A stretch of 64,000 nucleotides of DNA from positions 62,001-126,000 of the forward strand of contig CAJBYO010000063.1 of the NCBI GenBank assembly GCA_903959905.1. The letters are read 5' to 3'. Made by a program: the position numbers and the translations under genes. Positions within the stretch are counted from its first letter, which is position 1; every line of letters starts with the position of its first letter. This document shows positions 53,534 through 62,448 of the stretch, piece after piece. Origin of the DNA: an uncultured Bacteroidales bacterium (GTDB taxonomy: Bacteria; Bacteroidota; Bacteroidia; Bacteroidales; FEN-979). A model generated the notes under the pieces. The model was not told the DNA's origin and made no database searches. It saw only the letters and a list, made by a program, of their open reading frames with translations.

Positions 53534-56464
53534 TTACTTGATAACAACCAGTTTCTTTACTAGTATGCTACTTTGTGTTTTTACAATTACATGGTATGTA
53601 CCCTGCGAGGCAGCAGACAGGTCAACCTGGTATTCCTTCTGGCCTTTGAATTCACGTTGAAGAATGACTTTGCCACTCAGGTCCTGAACGGTAACCTCCA
53701 TTGCAAGGCCATCAACCTGCTCGGGTATTATCTTGAAGGTTCCATAGGTGGGGTTCGGATAGATCCGGATGCCATTCCCGGCTGTTTCATCAATTCCAAT
53801 ACTTGATTTGGCTTGTGTAACAGTGACAGTCTGCACCGGAAGCCCGGAAACACTAACATCAATATTGGCCACGCGCGGCTGATCAGCAGTGTTTTGGGTA
53901 AAATCGGCCACGATGGTGCCATTCCCTGAGCCTGATTGCATAAAGGTGCACCACGATGCATTTCCAGTAACACTCCAGCTGGTGTTGGACGTGACCGTAA
54001 AAGCAGTTGTGCCAGACATGGAGGATACACTCTGGTTAGGCGGCGTTACGGATAAAATGAGCGGAACACCCGACTGTATCACTGTAACTGTTACTGAAGG
54101 CAGCCCGGGGGCTGTCACTGAAATATTGCAGGTTCTTGGGGTGATTGATGTATTCTCATCATAATTCACCGCAATGGTCCCATTGTTAGTGCCTGCTGCC
54201 GTCACTGTGCACCATGTAACATCGTCAAGAACATTCCAGGTCGTATTTGATAATACTTCGAACTGGGTCAGGCCTGAAGGAGTGCCAACATTCTGATTTG
54301 GAGGACTGACTGACAGCAAAGGTGCAGCACCTTCCTGGGTTACAGTAACTACCTGGCTGCCAACGCCGGCACCTGTTACGGTGATATGGGCAACCCTGCC
54401 TGAGACTTCAACATTTTCAGTATAGACAGCATTGATGGTATCATTATTGACCCCTGATGTTGTAACTGTACACCAGGCGGCATCACTTTCAACCACCCAG
54501 GTGGTGTTGGAAGAAACGATGAAGTCAGTATTTCCGTCAGCGGCCGGGGCATTCTGGTTAGGTGGCGTTACAGCCATGAATGGTGCAACGAGGGTTGTAA
54601 ATTTAATTTTCAAACCTGACACGGTTCCGCCGGTACTTTCGCCAACAATTTTATAGAAATAGTTGGTATCGCTCAACAGACCGGTAACATCCGCACTGAC
54701 ATTCACATTGGCTGAACCTGCCCCTGCTGAAACAGCCGGAGTTGAAAAGGTCATCGTTCCGGGCGTGTTGCCGTACTCAAAATGATAGTTTGTTGGAATA
54801 CCGTTGGGATTTATAGTTCCGTTGAGTGTAGCGGTTGAAACAGCTACGGAGGTTGCAGGCAAGGTTGTTACGACCGGAGCAAAATTATACTTGAAAGATG
54901 CGATCCTGGTTTTACGGCTGCCACCGCTTCCGATATATTCCGTGGTGAACCAGAATGTTTTGTCATCTGCCGGATCAACGGAGAGTTGTGCATAATCTCC
55001 CCAACGGTTGGCTCCTGTTTGTGAGTTTGAACCTAAATAAATGGTATCCTCCGCAATATCAAGGATCCCATTGGCACTGGCATATGCTCCTGCTGACTGT
55101 CCGCAGAAGAAAATACTGGGATTCATGGTTGTACTGGAAACAGAATAGCCCAGTCCAATCTCGTTTGAGCCATTAAGCATGATGCTTCCCATCCAACGGC
55201 TGTGGATATCCGGGGCATAGGTACCCTGTTGCCTTACAGACCAGGTTCCTGTTGTCTTCCTCAGTTCATACCAGCGGATCCCTGCGTGGCGCACACCGTC
55301 AACATTGACTGTCTGACAGCACACAATAGTCTGGTAATCGCCAAAATTCCGGTATTGCGGCACATTCATGATCACCTGCGGGATACCGTCTACACGCTGG
55401 CTCGTTCCTTTCTGTTCAATATTGTTCCAGTTATTTCCAAAATTGCTGTTGAATGGTTCAACATCCAGTTGCTGGCTACGCACAAATGCGGAATTGGTTG
55501 GGGTAGTCCAGTCCACCGTGAGTTCATAAAGCCATAACTGGTCGGTTCCTCCACCCAGTGCATCGTCGTTGAAGGCAATAAACATGCCCGGGGTTCCTGC
55601 CGGGGCCAGCGGGCCATCATTATCAATCGGCGGTACGCACATGAAACCGTCGATGGATGTGGGCCGCCATGCATTGTTAAACCCGATGGCCTGTGCAGTG
55701 CCTCCTGTCAGCATTTGTTCACGCTGAAAAACATAGATATCATTGCCACCGGAGTTGTTGTCGCCCATATAATAGCCGTCACGCCATACACTGAACTTGG
55801 GATAGTCGGGCATCGAAGCAACCGGGAATGAATACTGGTGCCATGTTCCGGTAGGATCGTTGGTGGTTGAAACAGCCATCAGCATATAATTCGTCCCGGT
55901 ATACGGAATTGAAAATTCGGTGGCAACCCAGCGGTCGGCCACATCATCATACAAAATAATGGGATCGCCGTCATTGCGGTTGGCACCCGGTACATTGCCG
56001 AACAGGAGGTTCATGTTTGTGGGTCCTGCCACAATGGCTCCGGATTTATCATAAATAGCGTAAACGCAGTTGATAGTCTGCATGAAATGATTCGGCCCGC
56101 TCGTACCGTTGCAATCGGGGGGGAAATATGGGGAAGTCTGACCGTCAAAATTCACAACAGGTGTTTTGTTCCCTAAAGTGGAACCCATGAAATTCTGCCA
56201 TGCAGGATCAGCCCCTTTGGGCAAGGCTGTTTCCGAAAACGGGAAAAAACGATTTTTCAGATCCTTGTTCAGGGTGCGCTTGAGCCCTTTCAACTCCAAC
56301 TGGTGAAATTCTTCAGCTGTCATGGCCGGAAGGTCACGCAATGGTTTACTTAACCCAAGGTAGGTGCCGGTGATGACTTCGGTCGGGCGAATCGGCATAT
56401 TTTGTGCCCTCACGGCAAGCAACAATAAGCTGAAAATAGCCGTTACAAGTAGTTTTCGTATCAT
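53534..56464 (-). CDS. Secreted BACON-repeat protein with type IX sorting tail
   Basis: The 976-residue protein has a signal peptide (MIRKLLVTAIFSLLLLAVRA). The first 540 residues form a domain with a propeller-like look (GANRNDGDPIILYDDVADRW, SGGNDIYVFQREQM) that I cannot name. A fibronectin type III-like part follows (ATSVAVSTATLNGTINPNG). Three BACON-like repeats then each start with LSVxPPNQxV and hold SNTTWxVxxxxxWCTV and VTVTQ. The end, GIRIYPNPTYGTFKI onward, is a type A sorting domain. BACON domains often bind mucins or carbohydrates. A cell-surface or secreted adhesion or degradation role is inferred. Confidence 0.85.
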   Translation of the reverse strand: MIRKLLVTAIFSLLLLAVRAQNMPIRPTEVITGTYLGLSKPLRDLPAMTAEEFHQLELKGLKRTLNKDLKNRFFPFSETALPKGADPAWQNFMGSTLGNKTPVVNFDGQTSPYFPPDCNGTSGPNHFMQTINCVYAIYDKSGAIVAGPTNMNLLFGNVPGANRNDGDPIILYDDVADRWVATEFSIPYTGTNYMLMAVSTTNDPTGTWHQYSFPVASMPDYPKFSVWRDGYYMGDNNSGGNDIYVFQREQMLTGGTAQAIGFNNAWRPTSIDGFMCVPPIDNDGPLAPAGTPGMFIAFNDDALGGGTDQLWLYELTVDWTTPTNSAFVRSQQLDVEPFNSNFGNNWNNIEQKGTSQRVDGIPQVIMNVPQYRNFGDYQTIVCCQTVNVDGVRHAGIRWYELRKTTGTWSVRQQGTYAPDIHSRWMGSIMLNGSNEIGLGYSVSSTTMNPSIFFCGQSAGAYASANGILDIAEDTIYLGSNSQTGANRWGDYAQLSVDPADDKTFWFTTEYIGSGGSRKTRIASFKYNFAPVVTTLPATSVAVSTATLNGTINPNGIPTNYHFEYGNTPGTMTFSTPAVSAGAGSANVNVSADVTGLLSDTNYFYKIVGESTGGTVSGLKIKFTTLVAPFMAVTPPNQNAPAADGNTDFIVSSNTTWVVESDAAWCTVTTSGVNNDTINAVYTENVEVSGRVAHITVTGAGVGSQVVTVTQEGAAPLLSVSPPNQNVGTPSGLTQFEVLSNTTWNVLDDVTWCTVTAAGTNNGTIAVNYDENTSITPRTCNISVTAPGLPSVTVTVIQSGVPLILSVTPPNQSVSSMSGTTAFTVTSNTSWSVTGNASWCTFMQSGSGNGTIVADFTQNTADQPRVANIDVSVSGLPVQTVTVTQAKSSIGIDETAGNGIRIYPNPTYGTFKIIPEQVDGLAMEVTVQDLSGKVILQREFKGQKEYQVDLSAASQGTYHVIVKTQSSILVKKLVVIK

Positions 56465-56905
56465 TAGTTATGGTTTTGGGATTTTTTGACAAATATAACA
56501 AATATTTTTCATGTTAGGGAAATGAAAAACAAAGGCATGACATACCCGTTCGTCCGGTAAGAGACGAGATAGCTTTGTAATCATTAGACTTCTGCCAACA
56601 TATTTTACCTGCGGGACAGGCGTATAACCAGGGATACAACCAAATTTTGAATTTTAACAGGCTCTGAATTCCAAACCAGGCAGATCATAATCGTATTCCA
56701 TGGAAATAAAAATTACACACTTGCACCCAACCAGGAGGAAAAAACATTTTTATATATTTGTTTGGTTTATTTTATATATTTGTCAAAATAAATTGTCAAT
56801 TTCATTTGCCTGAAATATCAAAATGGCAACAATGCTGACCCCATCTCCTCAACCCCAAGTTGTACGAAATTCCAAGTATTCTTCATCTAACCGGAGGCAT
56901 TGACT
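56465..56905. other. Intergenic region between divergent genes
   Basis: No gene is seen in 441 bases. CAAATATA at 56490-56497 reads TATATTTG toward the BACON gene. Two more -7-like boxes, TATATTTG at 56753-56760 and 56775-56782, read toward the kinase. No TTTG at the right spacing was found for either, so start sites are uncertain. Confidence 0.5.
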
Positions 56906-58102
56906 ATGAGCAGTACCATCACCAGTGTTTGTGCGGATATTCCAGCGATTCACGAAAACATTCCCATCATGCTGATCACCTGGGATGTCCAGGAACAAAA
57001 ATACACCCTGAACCGATACTGTGAGACCGTCCTTGGCTGGACTGCCCAGGATGCTTCCAGGGGTGGTTTAATGTCGTTCCTGGTGCCGGGTAATTCCCCC
57101 GGGAAAGATGCAATATCCTACGCGCAAACCATTGGGCCGGCATGGAGGCAATGGACCGTTTCGGCAAAGAACGGTACTACAATTCCTACGCTGGGGTCTG
57201 CTTCCGTGGTAAGGGATAGCACCGGGTCTGCTATTCAATGTATCTGGTCATTTCTCAATATGGACGACTGCCGGATGGCCATGAATAGCCTTCACAAAAG
57301 TGATGAATCTCGTAACACGGAGGAACCTAACCAGGCCGTGAAACCCAATTCAAAGGAACGGCAGTTGTGCGACATGCATGCACGGTTTACCAACGGGCAT
57401 ATCGCCCAGCTGGCTGCAGCAACCCGGGAAATTGAATCATTTACCTACGCTGTTTCACACGACCTCCGCGCCCCGCTGAGAGGAATCCACGGGTTCATCA
57501 ATATCCTCCTGGCAGATCATGCAGAAAAACTTGACGAAGAAGGCCGGCGGTTGTGTTCCATAATCCATGAGAATTCGCTGAAAATGGGCGACCTGATCGA
57601 ATACCTGCTTGAATTCGCCCAGCTAAGTCAAAAGGAATTATTCTGCATGTCACTGGACATGAAAGACATGGTAAATTCAATCTGCTATGCCATGACCGTT
57701 GAGATACCCGATGACAAACTATCCATACACGTTGAAGATATCTGCAACGTACCAGCCGACCCGTTTATGATTCGCCAGGTATGGACCAACCTGGTTTCCA
57801 ATGCAATCAAATTCTGTTCAAAAAAGGAAAAAGCAGTTATCACCATCTCTTCTGAAACAGTCGGGGATAAATGCATCTATTGTATCAGGGATAACGGGAT
57901 CGGCTTTGACATGGCCTATCTGGATAAGCTTTTTGTCATATTTCAGCGTCTCCACAGCCCCATGGAATACGAAGGTGCAGGGATCGGCCTCGCAGTGGTT
58001 CGGCGCATTATTCACCGCCATGGCGGTGAGGTATGGGCGGAAGGCGAAGAAAACAAAGGAGCAGCCTTCTACTTCTCTCTCCCCCTGCATAGCAGCATAT
58101 AG
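56906..58102 (+). CDS. Cytosolic PAS histidine kinase
   Basis: I start at the ATG at 56906, with CCGGAGG at 56891-56897 as a good ribosome site; a TTG two codons upstream is in frame. The 398-residue protein has an N-terminal PAS-like domain (residues 20-120), HisKA with H185 in YAVSHDLRAPLRGIHGF, and HATPase (NLVSNAIKF, DNGIGFDM, GAGIGLAVV). The kinase core closely resembles that of the hybrid kinase at 28662-31196, both of the phytochrome-type class. No response regulator gene is next to it, so the Rcp-type regulator at 28179 or another one could be its partner. Confidence 0.9.
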   Translation: MSSTITSVCADIPAIHENIPIMLITWDVQEQKYTLNRYCETVLGWTAQDASRGGLMSFLVPGNSPGKDAISYAQTIGPAWRQWTVSAKNGTTIPTLGSASVVRDSTGSAIQCIWSFLNMDDCRMAMNSLHKSDESRNTEEPNQAVKPNSKERQLCDMHARFTNGHIAQLAAATREIESFTYAVSHDLRAPLRGIHGFINILLADHAEKLDEEGRRLCSIIHENSLKMGDLIEYLLEFAQLSQKELFCMSLDMKDMVNSICYAMTVEIPDDKLSIHVEDICNVPADPFMIRQVWTNLVSNAIKFCSKKEKAVITISSETVGDKCIYCIRDNGIGFDMAYLDKLFVIFQRLHSPMEYEGAGIGLAVVRRIIHRHGGEVWAEGEENKGAAFYFSLPLHSSI

Positions 58103-58175
58103 TTCAAAAAGAACGCTCATCCACTGCTCCATTCCGTTCTACCCATGTACGGCCAATCCTCCCATCCACCCACTT

Positions 58176-58311
58176 GTCCGCTTGTCCGCTTGTCCGCTTG
58201 TCCACTCGTCCACTCGTCCGCTTGTCCGCTTGTCCGCTTGTCCGCTTGTCCACTTGTCCACTCGTCCACTCGTCCGCCTGTCCGCTTGTCCGCCCGTCCA
58301 CCTGTCCACCC
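58176..58311 (+). repeat. Octamer array GTCCRCYN, 17 units
   Basis: Seventeen 8-bp units of GTCCGCTT, GTCCACTC, GTCCACTT, GTCCGCCT and others, with one decayed unit at each end. It lies 73 bases after the kinase stop and ends 15 bases before the -33 element of the mscL promoter. Same strand as the arrays at 16436 and 44073. Confidence 0.95.
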
Positions 58312-58325
58312 GTCCTACCCCAACA

Positions 58326-58357
58326 TTTGCATGTCTGCCCTTTAATTTTTACTTTTG
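58326..58357 (+). promoter_or_regulatory. Bacteroidota-type promoter of mscL
   Basis: TTTG at 58326-58329 and TACTTTTG at 58350-58357 are 20 bases apart, the best full match to the -33/-7 pattern in this window. Transcription would start near 58364, giving a leader of about 15 bases. Confidence 0.72.
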
Positions 58358-58378
58358 CACGCTTAAAAATCCACAAAA

Positions 58379-58801
58379 ATGAAAATAGTCCAGGAATTTA
58401 AAGAATTTGCGATGCGTGGCAACGTGATTGACCTCGCTGTCGGTGTAATTATCGGAGCTGCCTTCGGTAAAGTTGTCGGCTCGCTTGTGAATGATATCAT
58501 CATGCCGCCAATTGGTGTACTTGTAGGTGGAATGGATTTCAAAAGCCTTGCATTTACATTGCGGGAAGCTGTGATGGACCCTGCAACCGGAAAAGTTGCC
58601 AAAGAAGCTGTTACGCTGAAATATGGTATTTTTATCCAGACCCTGGTTGATTTTACCATTGTTGCATTTGCCATTTTCATGATGGTGAAGGCTGTGATGA
58701 AGTTAAACAGGAAGAAGACAGAAGAAGTTACCTCAGAACCTCCTGCACCTACAAAGGACCAGGAACTGCTTACCGAGATAAGGGATCTGCTCAAAAAATA
58801 A
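58379..58801 (+). CDS. mscL: Large-conductance mechanosensitive channel
   Basis: The 140-residue protein begins [20 protein letters not shown] and has the first membrane helix [20 protein letters not shown] with the MscL glycine pattern, a periplasmic loop, a second helix ([18 protein letters not shown]) and a C-terminal amphipathic helix ([15 protein letters not shown]). MscL pentamers release solutes on osmotic downshock. The length is normal. A clear promoter lies just upstream. Confidence 0.96.
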   Translation: MKIVQEFKEFAMRGNVIDLAVGVIIGAAFGKVVGSLVNDIIMPPIGVLVGGMDFKSLAFTLREAVMDPATGKVAKEAVTLKYGIFIQTLVDFTIVAFAIFMMVKAVMKLNRKKTEEVTSEPPAPTKDQELLTEIRDLLKK

Positions 58802-58825
58802 TTCAACTCATAAAACATAAGAGAA

Positions 58826-59761
58826 ATGAAAAAAACTACAATTGCGCTGTTTTTCCTCCTGTTCGCCGTGTTTGTTTCAGCCCAGGACCGAGAGAAGATT
58901 TCAAAAGTAAAACATGAAGTAATGTCTGAAGTACCGTCAGACTCAGCTAACAAACACTGGCTTATCCAGGGAACAGGATCTCTCCAGTTTACGCAAGCTG
59001 CCTTTTCAAACTGGGCTTCCGGCGGTGAAAATTCACTCGGCCTCGTTGCATGGGTCAATTTTAAAGCCAACTACAAAAATGGCAGGCATGTCTGGGGAAA
59101 CAACATTGACCTCGGCTATGGCTTTAACATCCAGGGGAAAGGCAGTGATGCCAAGTACAACAAAACCAATGATAAAATAGAACTCACCACTGCTTATGGA
59201 TATGAACTGCATAAAAAGTGGTACGTCACTGCCCTGGCAACCTTTCGCACCCAGTTCTCCGAAGGATTCAACCCGCCCGACGACAGTACGGTTATCTCAA
59301 CGTTCATGGCTCCCGGTTACCTGGTGGCGGGTTTGGGAATTACTTATGCCCCGGTTGACTGGTTCTATGTTTACCTCTCCCCCGGTTCGGCCAGGTTCAC
59401 TTTTGTGAACGACCAGGCGCTGTCTGATTCAGGTTCTTTTGGTGTGGAACCTGGCAAAAAAATGCGCGGCGAATTAGGTCCGTACTTGCGTGCCTATTTA
59501 AACAAGGACCTTGCCAAAAACATCAACATCACCTCCTCGCTTGAACTGTTTACCGACTATCTGCATAAGTTCGGCAACATTGATGTAAACTGGAGTGTTA
59601 ATCTCAGCCTGAAAGTAAACAAGTGGCTTGCAGCTTCCGTCCAGACCCAGTTGATCTACGACGACGATGTCATGATCAAAACTGCCCCGGATGAAGCCGC
59701 CGGACCGCGGACCCAGTTTAAGGAGATGCTGGGCGTAGGGCTAACGTATAAGTTCAAGTAG
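58826..59761 (+). CDS. DUF3078 outer-membrane-type protein
   Basis: The 311-residue protein has a signal peptide (MKKTTIALFFLLFAVFVSAQ). The stretch GSLQFTQAAFSNWASGGENS and the alternating beta strands to the end (FKEMLGVGLTYKFK, ending in an aromatic residue) fit DUF3078, an outer-membrane beta-barrel-like family of Bacteroidota with unknown function. It starts 24 bases after mscL on the same strand and may be cotranscribed. Confidence 0.85.
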   Translation: MKKTTIALFFLLFAVFVSAQDREKISKVKHEVMSEVPSDSANKHWLIQGTGSLQFTQAAFSNWASGGENSLGLVAWVNFKANYKNGRHVWGNNIDLGYGFNIQGKGSDAKYNKTNDKIELTTAYGYELHKKWYVTALATFRTQFSEGFNPPDDSTVISTFMAPGYLVAGLGITYAPVDWFYVYLSPGSARFTFVNDQALSDSGSFGVEPGKKMRGELGPYLRAYLNKDLAKNINITSSLELFTDYLHKFGNIDVNWSVNLSLKVNKWLAASVQTQLIYDDDVMIKTAPDEAAGPRTQFKEMLGVGLTYKFK

Positions 59762-59771
59762 ATAAAGCAAA

Positions 59772-59913
59772 GGATTTACGATTGAGGGATTGAGGGAATG
59801 AGGGATTGCAGATTGAATTTAAAGATTTCAGATTTACGATTAGCAGCACTCAATCGTACATCGTCAATCAAACAATTCAATCTGCAATCCCTCAGTCCCT
59901 TAATCGTAAATCC
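59772..59913. repeat. Inverted octamer arrays, unequal arms
   Basis: The left arm (59772-59819) holds ATTGAGGG-type units in a row between GGATTTACG and GCAGATTGAATT. The right arm (59874-59913) is its near-reverse complement but has one 8-bp unit fewer. It begins 11 bases after the DUF3078 stop. A long stem could form and act as a terminator. Confidence 0.83.
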
Positions 59914-59948
59914 ATTTATCTGAATCATTTTTTTATTGATTAATTGAG

Positions 59949-59956
59949 TATTTTTG
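59949..59956 (+). promoter_or_regulatory. TAnnTTTG -7 element before the small membrane protein gene
   Basis: TATTTTTG lies 15 bases before the ATG at 59972. No clear -33 element is seen at the right spacing. Confidence 0.4.
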
Positions 59957-59971
59957 TGAAAAACATATCTT

Positions 59972-60244
59972 ATGTCACATCACGGAGAAACACACGAACA
60001 CCTTACCCATGAAGAGCTGAAATTCAGGGAACATACAGAACGGGGTGCCAATTTCATAAAGATTGATCTTTTCAGGTCGGCCAGGGAGGAATTCAAAGCC
60101 GCCCTGCAGTATAAGTCGGGCGACCCGGAATGTGTGAGGCAGATTGATGTCATGAATGAATATATTGCACGTGACAGGAAACTGGTTCTGCTCATCACGC
60201 CGCTGGTGATTATACTTATTGTAGCCGTAGCGTTATTGGTTTGA
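59972..60244 (+). CDS. Small C-terminally anchored membrane protein, unknown
   Basis: The 90-residue protein has a His-rich start (MSHHGETHEHLTHEE), a helical middle resembling a single TPR-like hairpin (FRSAREEFKAALQYKSGDPE) and a C-terminal membrane helix (KLVLLITPLVIILIVAVALLV). The cytosolic part would be held at the membrane. No family is recognised. It lies between two inverted octamer elements, so it may have its own transcript. Confidence 0.72.
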   Translation: MSHHGETHEHLTHEELKFREHTERGANFIKIDLFRSAREEFKAALQYKSGDPECVRQIDVMNEYIARDRKLVLLITPLVIILIVAVALLV

Positions 60245-60251
60245 TTTTTTT

Positions 60252-60352
60252 ACCACTAAGGCACGGAGAGCACTGAGGAACACTAAGGTATTTCGGATCT
60301 TTGAGATGAAGTAGTTCTTAGTGTTTCTGAGTGCCCTCCGTGCCTTAGTGGT
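60252..60352. repeat. Inverted repeat with 36-bp arms
   Basis: ACCACTAAGGCACGGAGAGC at 60252 and onward pairs with the sequence ending at 60352; 33 of 36 positions match. The arms hold CACTAAGG / CACGGAGA / GCACTGAG units of about 8 bp. It starts eight bases after one stop and ends 14 bases before the next start. A terminator role is possible. Confidence 0.85.
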
Positions 60353-60365
60353 TTTATTTTAAAGT

Positions 60366-62402
60366 ATGAAAGAAAAGAAGGTAAAACCACTCGGACTTAT
60401 CAGGAATGATCCCTGGCTTGAACCGGTTGCGGATGAAATAAACGCACGGTACGCGAGGTATAAACAAACGTTGTTTGAAATAGAGGAGAACTGGAAAAGC
60501 CTCAGCGAATTTGCCAATGCCTACCAGTTCTATGGATTTCACTACGACCGCGCCCGTAAAGGATGGATTTACCGCGAATGGGCCCCGAAAGCCCAGGACC
60601 TCTATTTATTTGGCGATTTCAACAACTGGCAGCGGTATTCTCACCGGCTCACCCCGAATAAATACGGACAGTGGGAAATTTTCCTCCCGGACGAAGAGTA
60701 TAAAGATCGATTTGTGCATCAAAGCAGGGTCAAGGTGATGGTTCATTCCGATGCCGGCTGGCATGAGAAAATCCCTGCCTTCATCCATCGTGTAATCCAG
60801 GATCCCGCCACACTGGGATTCTCGGGCCAGCACTGGGCTCCGCCCCACCCCTTTGACTGGTCGGACGACCGTTTCGATATCGGCGACCTGAAAGAACTGC
60901 TTATCTATGAGTGCCATGTAGGAATGGCCCAGGAGCAGGAATCTGTTGGCACATTTGCTGAATTTGCCGATTACCTGATCCCCTACATCAAAAACTCAGG
61001 ATACAATGCCATTCAACTGATGGCCATTGCAGAACATCCCTATTACGGTTCATTCGGCTATCATGTAACCAACTTTTTCGCTGTTTCTTCACGGTTTGGG
61101 ACCCCGGAAGAGCTGAAATACCTGATTAAAAAAGCCCATGAACAGGGTATTGCCGTATTGATGGACCTGGTGCATTCGCACTCAGCCAAAAACACCATGG
61201 AAGGCCTCAACCAGTTTGACGGATCTGACGACCAGTACTTTCATCCGGGCGACCGCGGAAATCACCCGCACTGGGACTCCAAATGTTTCAATTATGGCAG
61301 GCGCGAAGTAATGCAATTCCTGCTGTCGAACATCAAGTACTGGCTGAAAGAGTTTCATTTTGACGGCTTCCGGTTTGACGGCGTTACCTCCATGATGTAT
61401 TTTGACCATGGATACCGTGAAGTATGGGATCGCGATGGCTACTTCAAAGACGGAGTAGAATGGGATGCCCTGATTTACATGCAGCTGGCGAACACCCTCA
61501 CGCATAAGATAAAACCTCACGCCATTACCATTGCCGAAGATGTTAGCGGTATGCCCGGGCTTTGCAGGCCGGTCAATGAAGGGGGAATCGGCTTTGACTA
61601 CAGGCTGGCGATGGCAATTCCCGATTACTGGATCAAAGTTCTGAAGGAAAAGAAAGACGAAGACTGGGATATCCATGAACTGTGGTCGGTGATGACCGAT
61701 CGGCTCCCCGATGTAAACACCGTTGCCTATTGCGAATCCCACGACCAGGCACTGGTCGGCGATCAGACCATTGCATTCCGGCTGATGCAGAGCGAGATCT
61801 ATTTTAAGATGAGCCGGAAGGATGAAAGCCATGTTATCGACCGGGGCATTGCACTGCACAAAATGATCAGGCTGATCACGATCGGAATAGGTGGCCAGGC
61901 ATACCTTAATTTCATTGGCAATGAATTCGGCCACCCCGATTGGGTTGATTTCCCAAGGGAAGGCAACAACTGGAGTTTCCAGTATGCCCGCCGTCAGTGG
62001 TCGCTGCTGCAGAACCCCGACCTGAAGTATAAATTCCTCGGAGCATTTGACCATGCCATGATTGCCATGGTGAAGGATTACAACCTTTTTAATACAGGTT
62101 TTGGCGAACAGATGAACATGGACGGTGAAAACCAGACCATTGTATTCAGGCGCAGCGGGCTCGTTTTTATTTTTAATTTCCACGTGAGCAAGTCTGTTCC
62201 CGATTACAGGTTTGCAGTTCCTGAACCTGGTGATTACCGTATCATCCTCAATACCGACAGAACCGAATTCGGAGGGCACAACCGGGTAAACGACGAACTG
62301 GTGTATACAACGGTTTTTGATCCTGCAACGGAAACACACCACCTGATGGTTTATAATACGAACCGCACCGCGCTGGTCTTTGAACGAGTAAACCAGCCTT
62401 GA
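60366..62402 (+). CDS. 1,4-alpha-glucan branching enzyme, GH13 type
   Basis: The 678-residue protein has an N-terminal carbohydrate-binding module (YREWAPKAQDLYLFGDFNNW) and a GH13 barrel with MDLVHSHS, the nucleophile D338 in DGFRFDGVTSMMY, the acid E391 in ITIAEDVSG, D460 in CESHDQALVGD, and a C-terminal beta domain. The HSHSAKN and FGHPDWVDFPREGN stretches are those of eukaryote-like branching enzymes (GBE1 type), which Bacteroidota also carry. It forms alpha-1,6 branches in glycogen. No other glycogen gene is next to it. Confidence 0.92.
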   Translation: MKEKKVKPLGLIRNDPWLEPVADEINARYARYKQTLFEIEENWKSLSEFANAYQFYGFHYDRARKGWIYREWAPKAQDLYLFGDFNNWQRYSHRLTPNKYGQWEIFLPDEEYKDRFVHQSRVKVMVHSDAGWHEKIPAFIHRVIQDPATLGFSGQHWAPPHPFDWSDDRFDIGDLKELLIYECHVGMAQEQESVGTFAEFADYLIPYIKNSGYNAIQLMAIAEHPYYGSFGYHVTNFFAVSSRFGTPEELKYLIKKAHEQGIAVLMDLVHSHSAKNTMEGLNQFDGSDDQYFHPGDRGNHPHWDSKCFNYGRREVMQFLLSNIKYWLKEFHFDGFRFDGVTSMMYFDHGYREVWDRDGYFKDGVEWDALIYMQLANTLTHKIKPHAITIAEDVSGMPGLCRPVNEGGIGFDYRLAMAIPDYWIKVLKEKKDEDWDIHELWSVMTDRLPDVNTVAYCESHDQALVGDQTIAFRLMQSEIYFKMSRKDESHVIDRGIALHKMIRLITIGIGGQAYLNFIGNEFGHPDWVDFPREGNNWSFQYARRQWSLLQNPDLKYKFLGAFDHAMIAMVKDYNLFNTGFGEQMNMDGENQTIVFRRSGLVFIFNFHVSKSVPDYRFAVPEPGDYRIILNTDRTEFGGHNRVNDELVYTTVFDPATETHHLMVYNTNRTALVFERVNQP

Positions 62403-62411
62403 TAATTTTCG

Positions 62412-62419
62412 TATCTTTG
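62412..62419 (+). promoter_or_regulatory. TAnnTTTG -7 element before the last gene
   Basis: TATCTTTG, 29 bases before the ATG at 62449 and just after the branching enzyme stop. No proper -33 element was found. Confidence 0.5.
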
Positions 62420-62448
62420 CAGGCAATCCTGAGCAAAATTCCAACACT

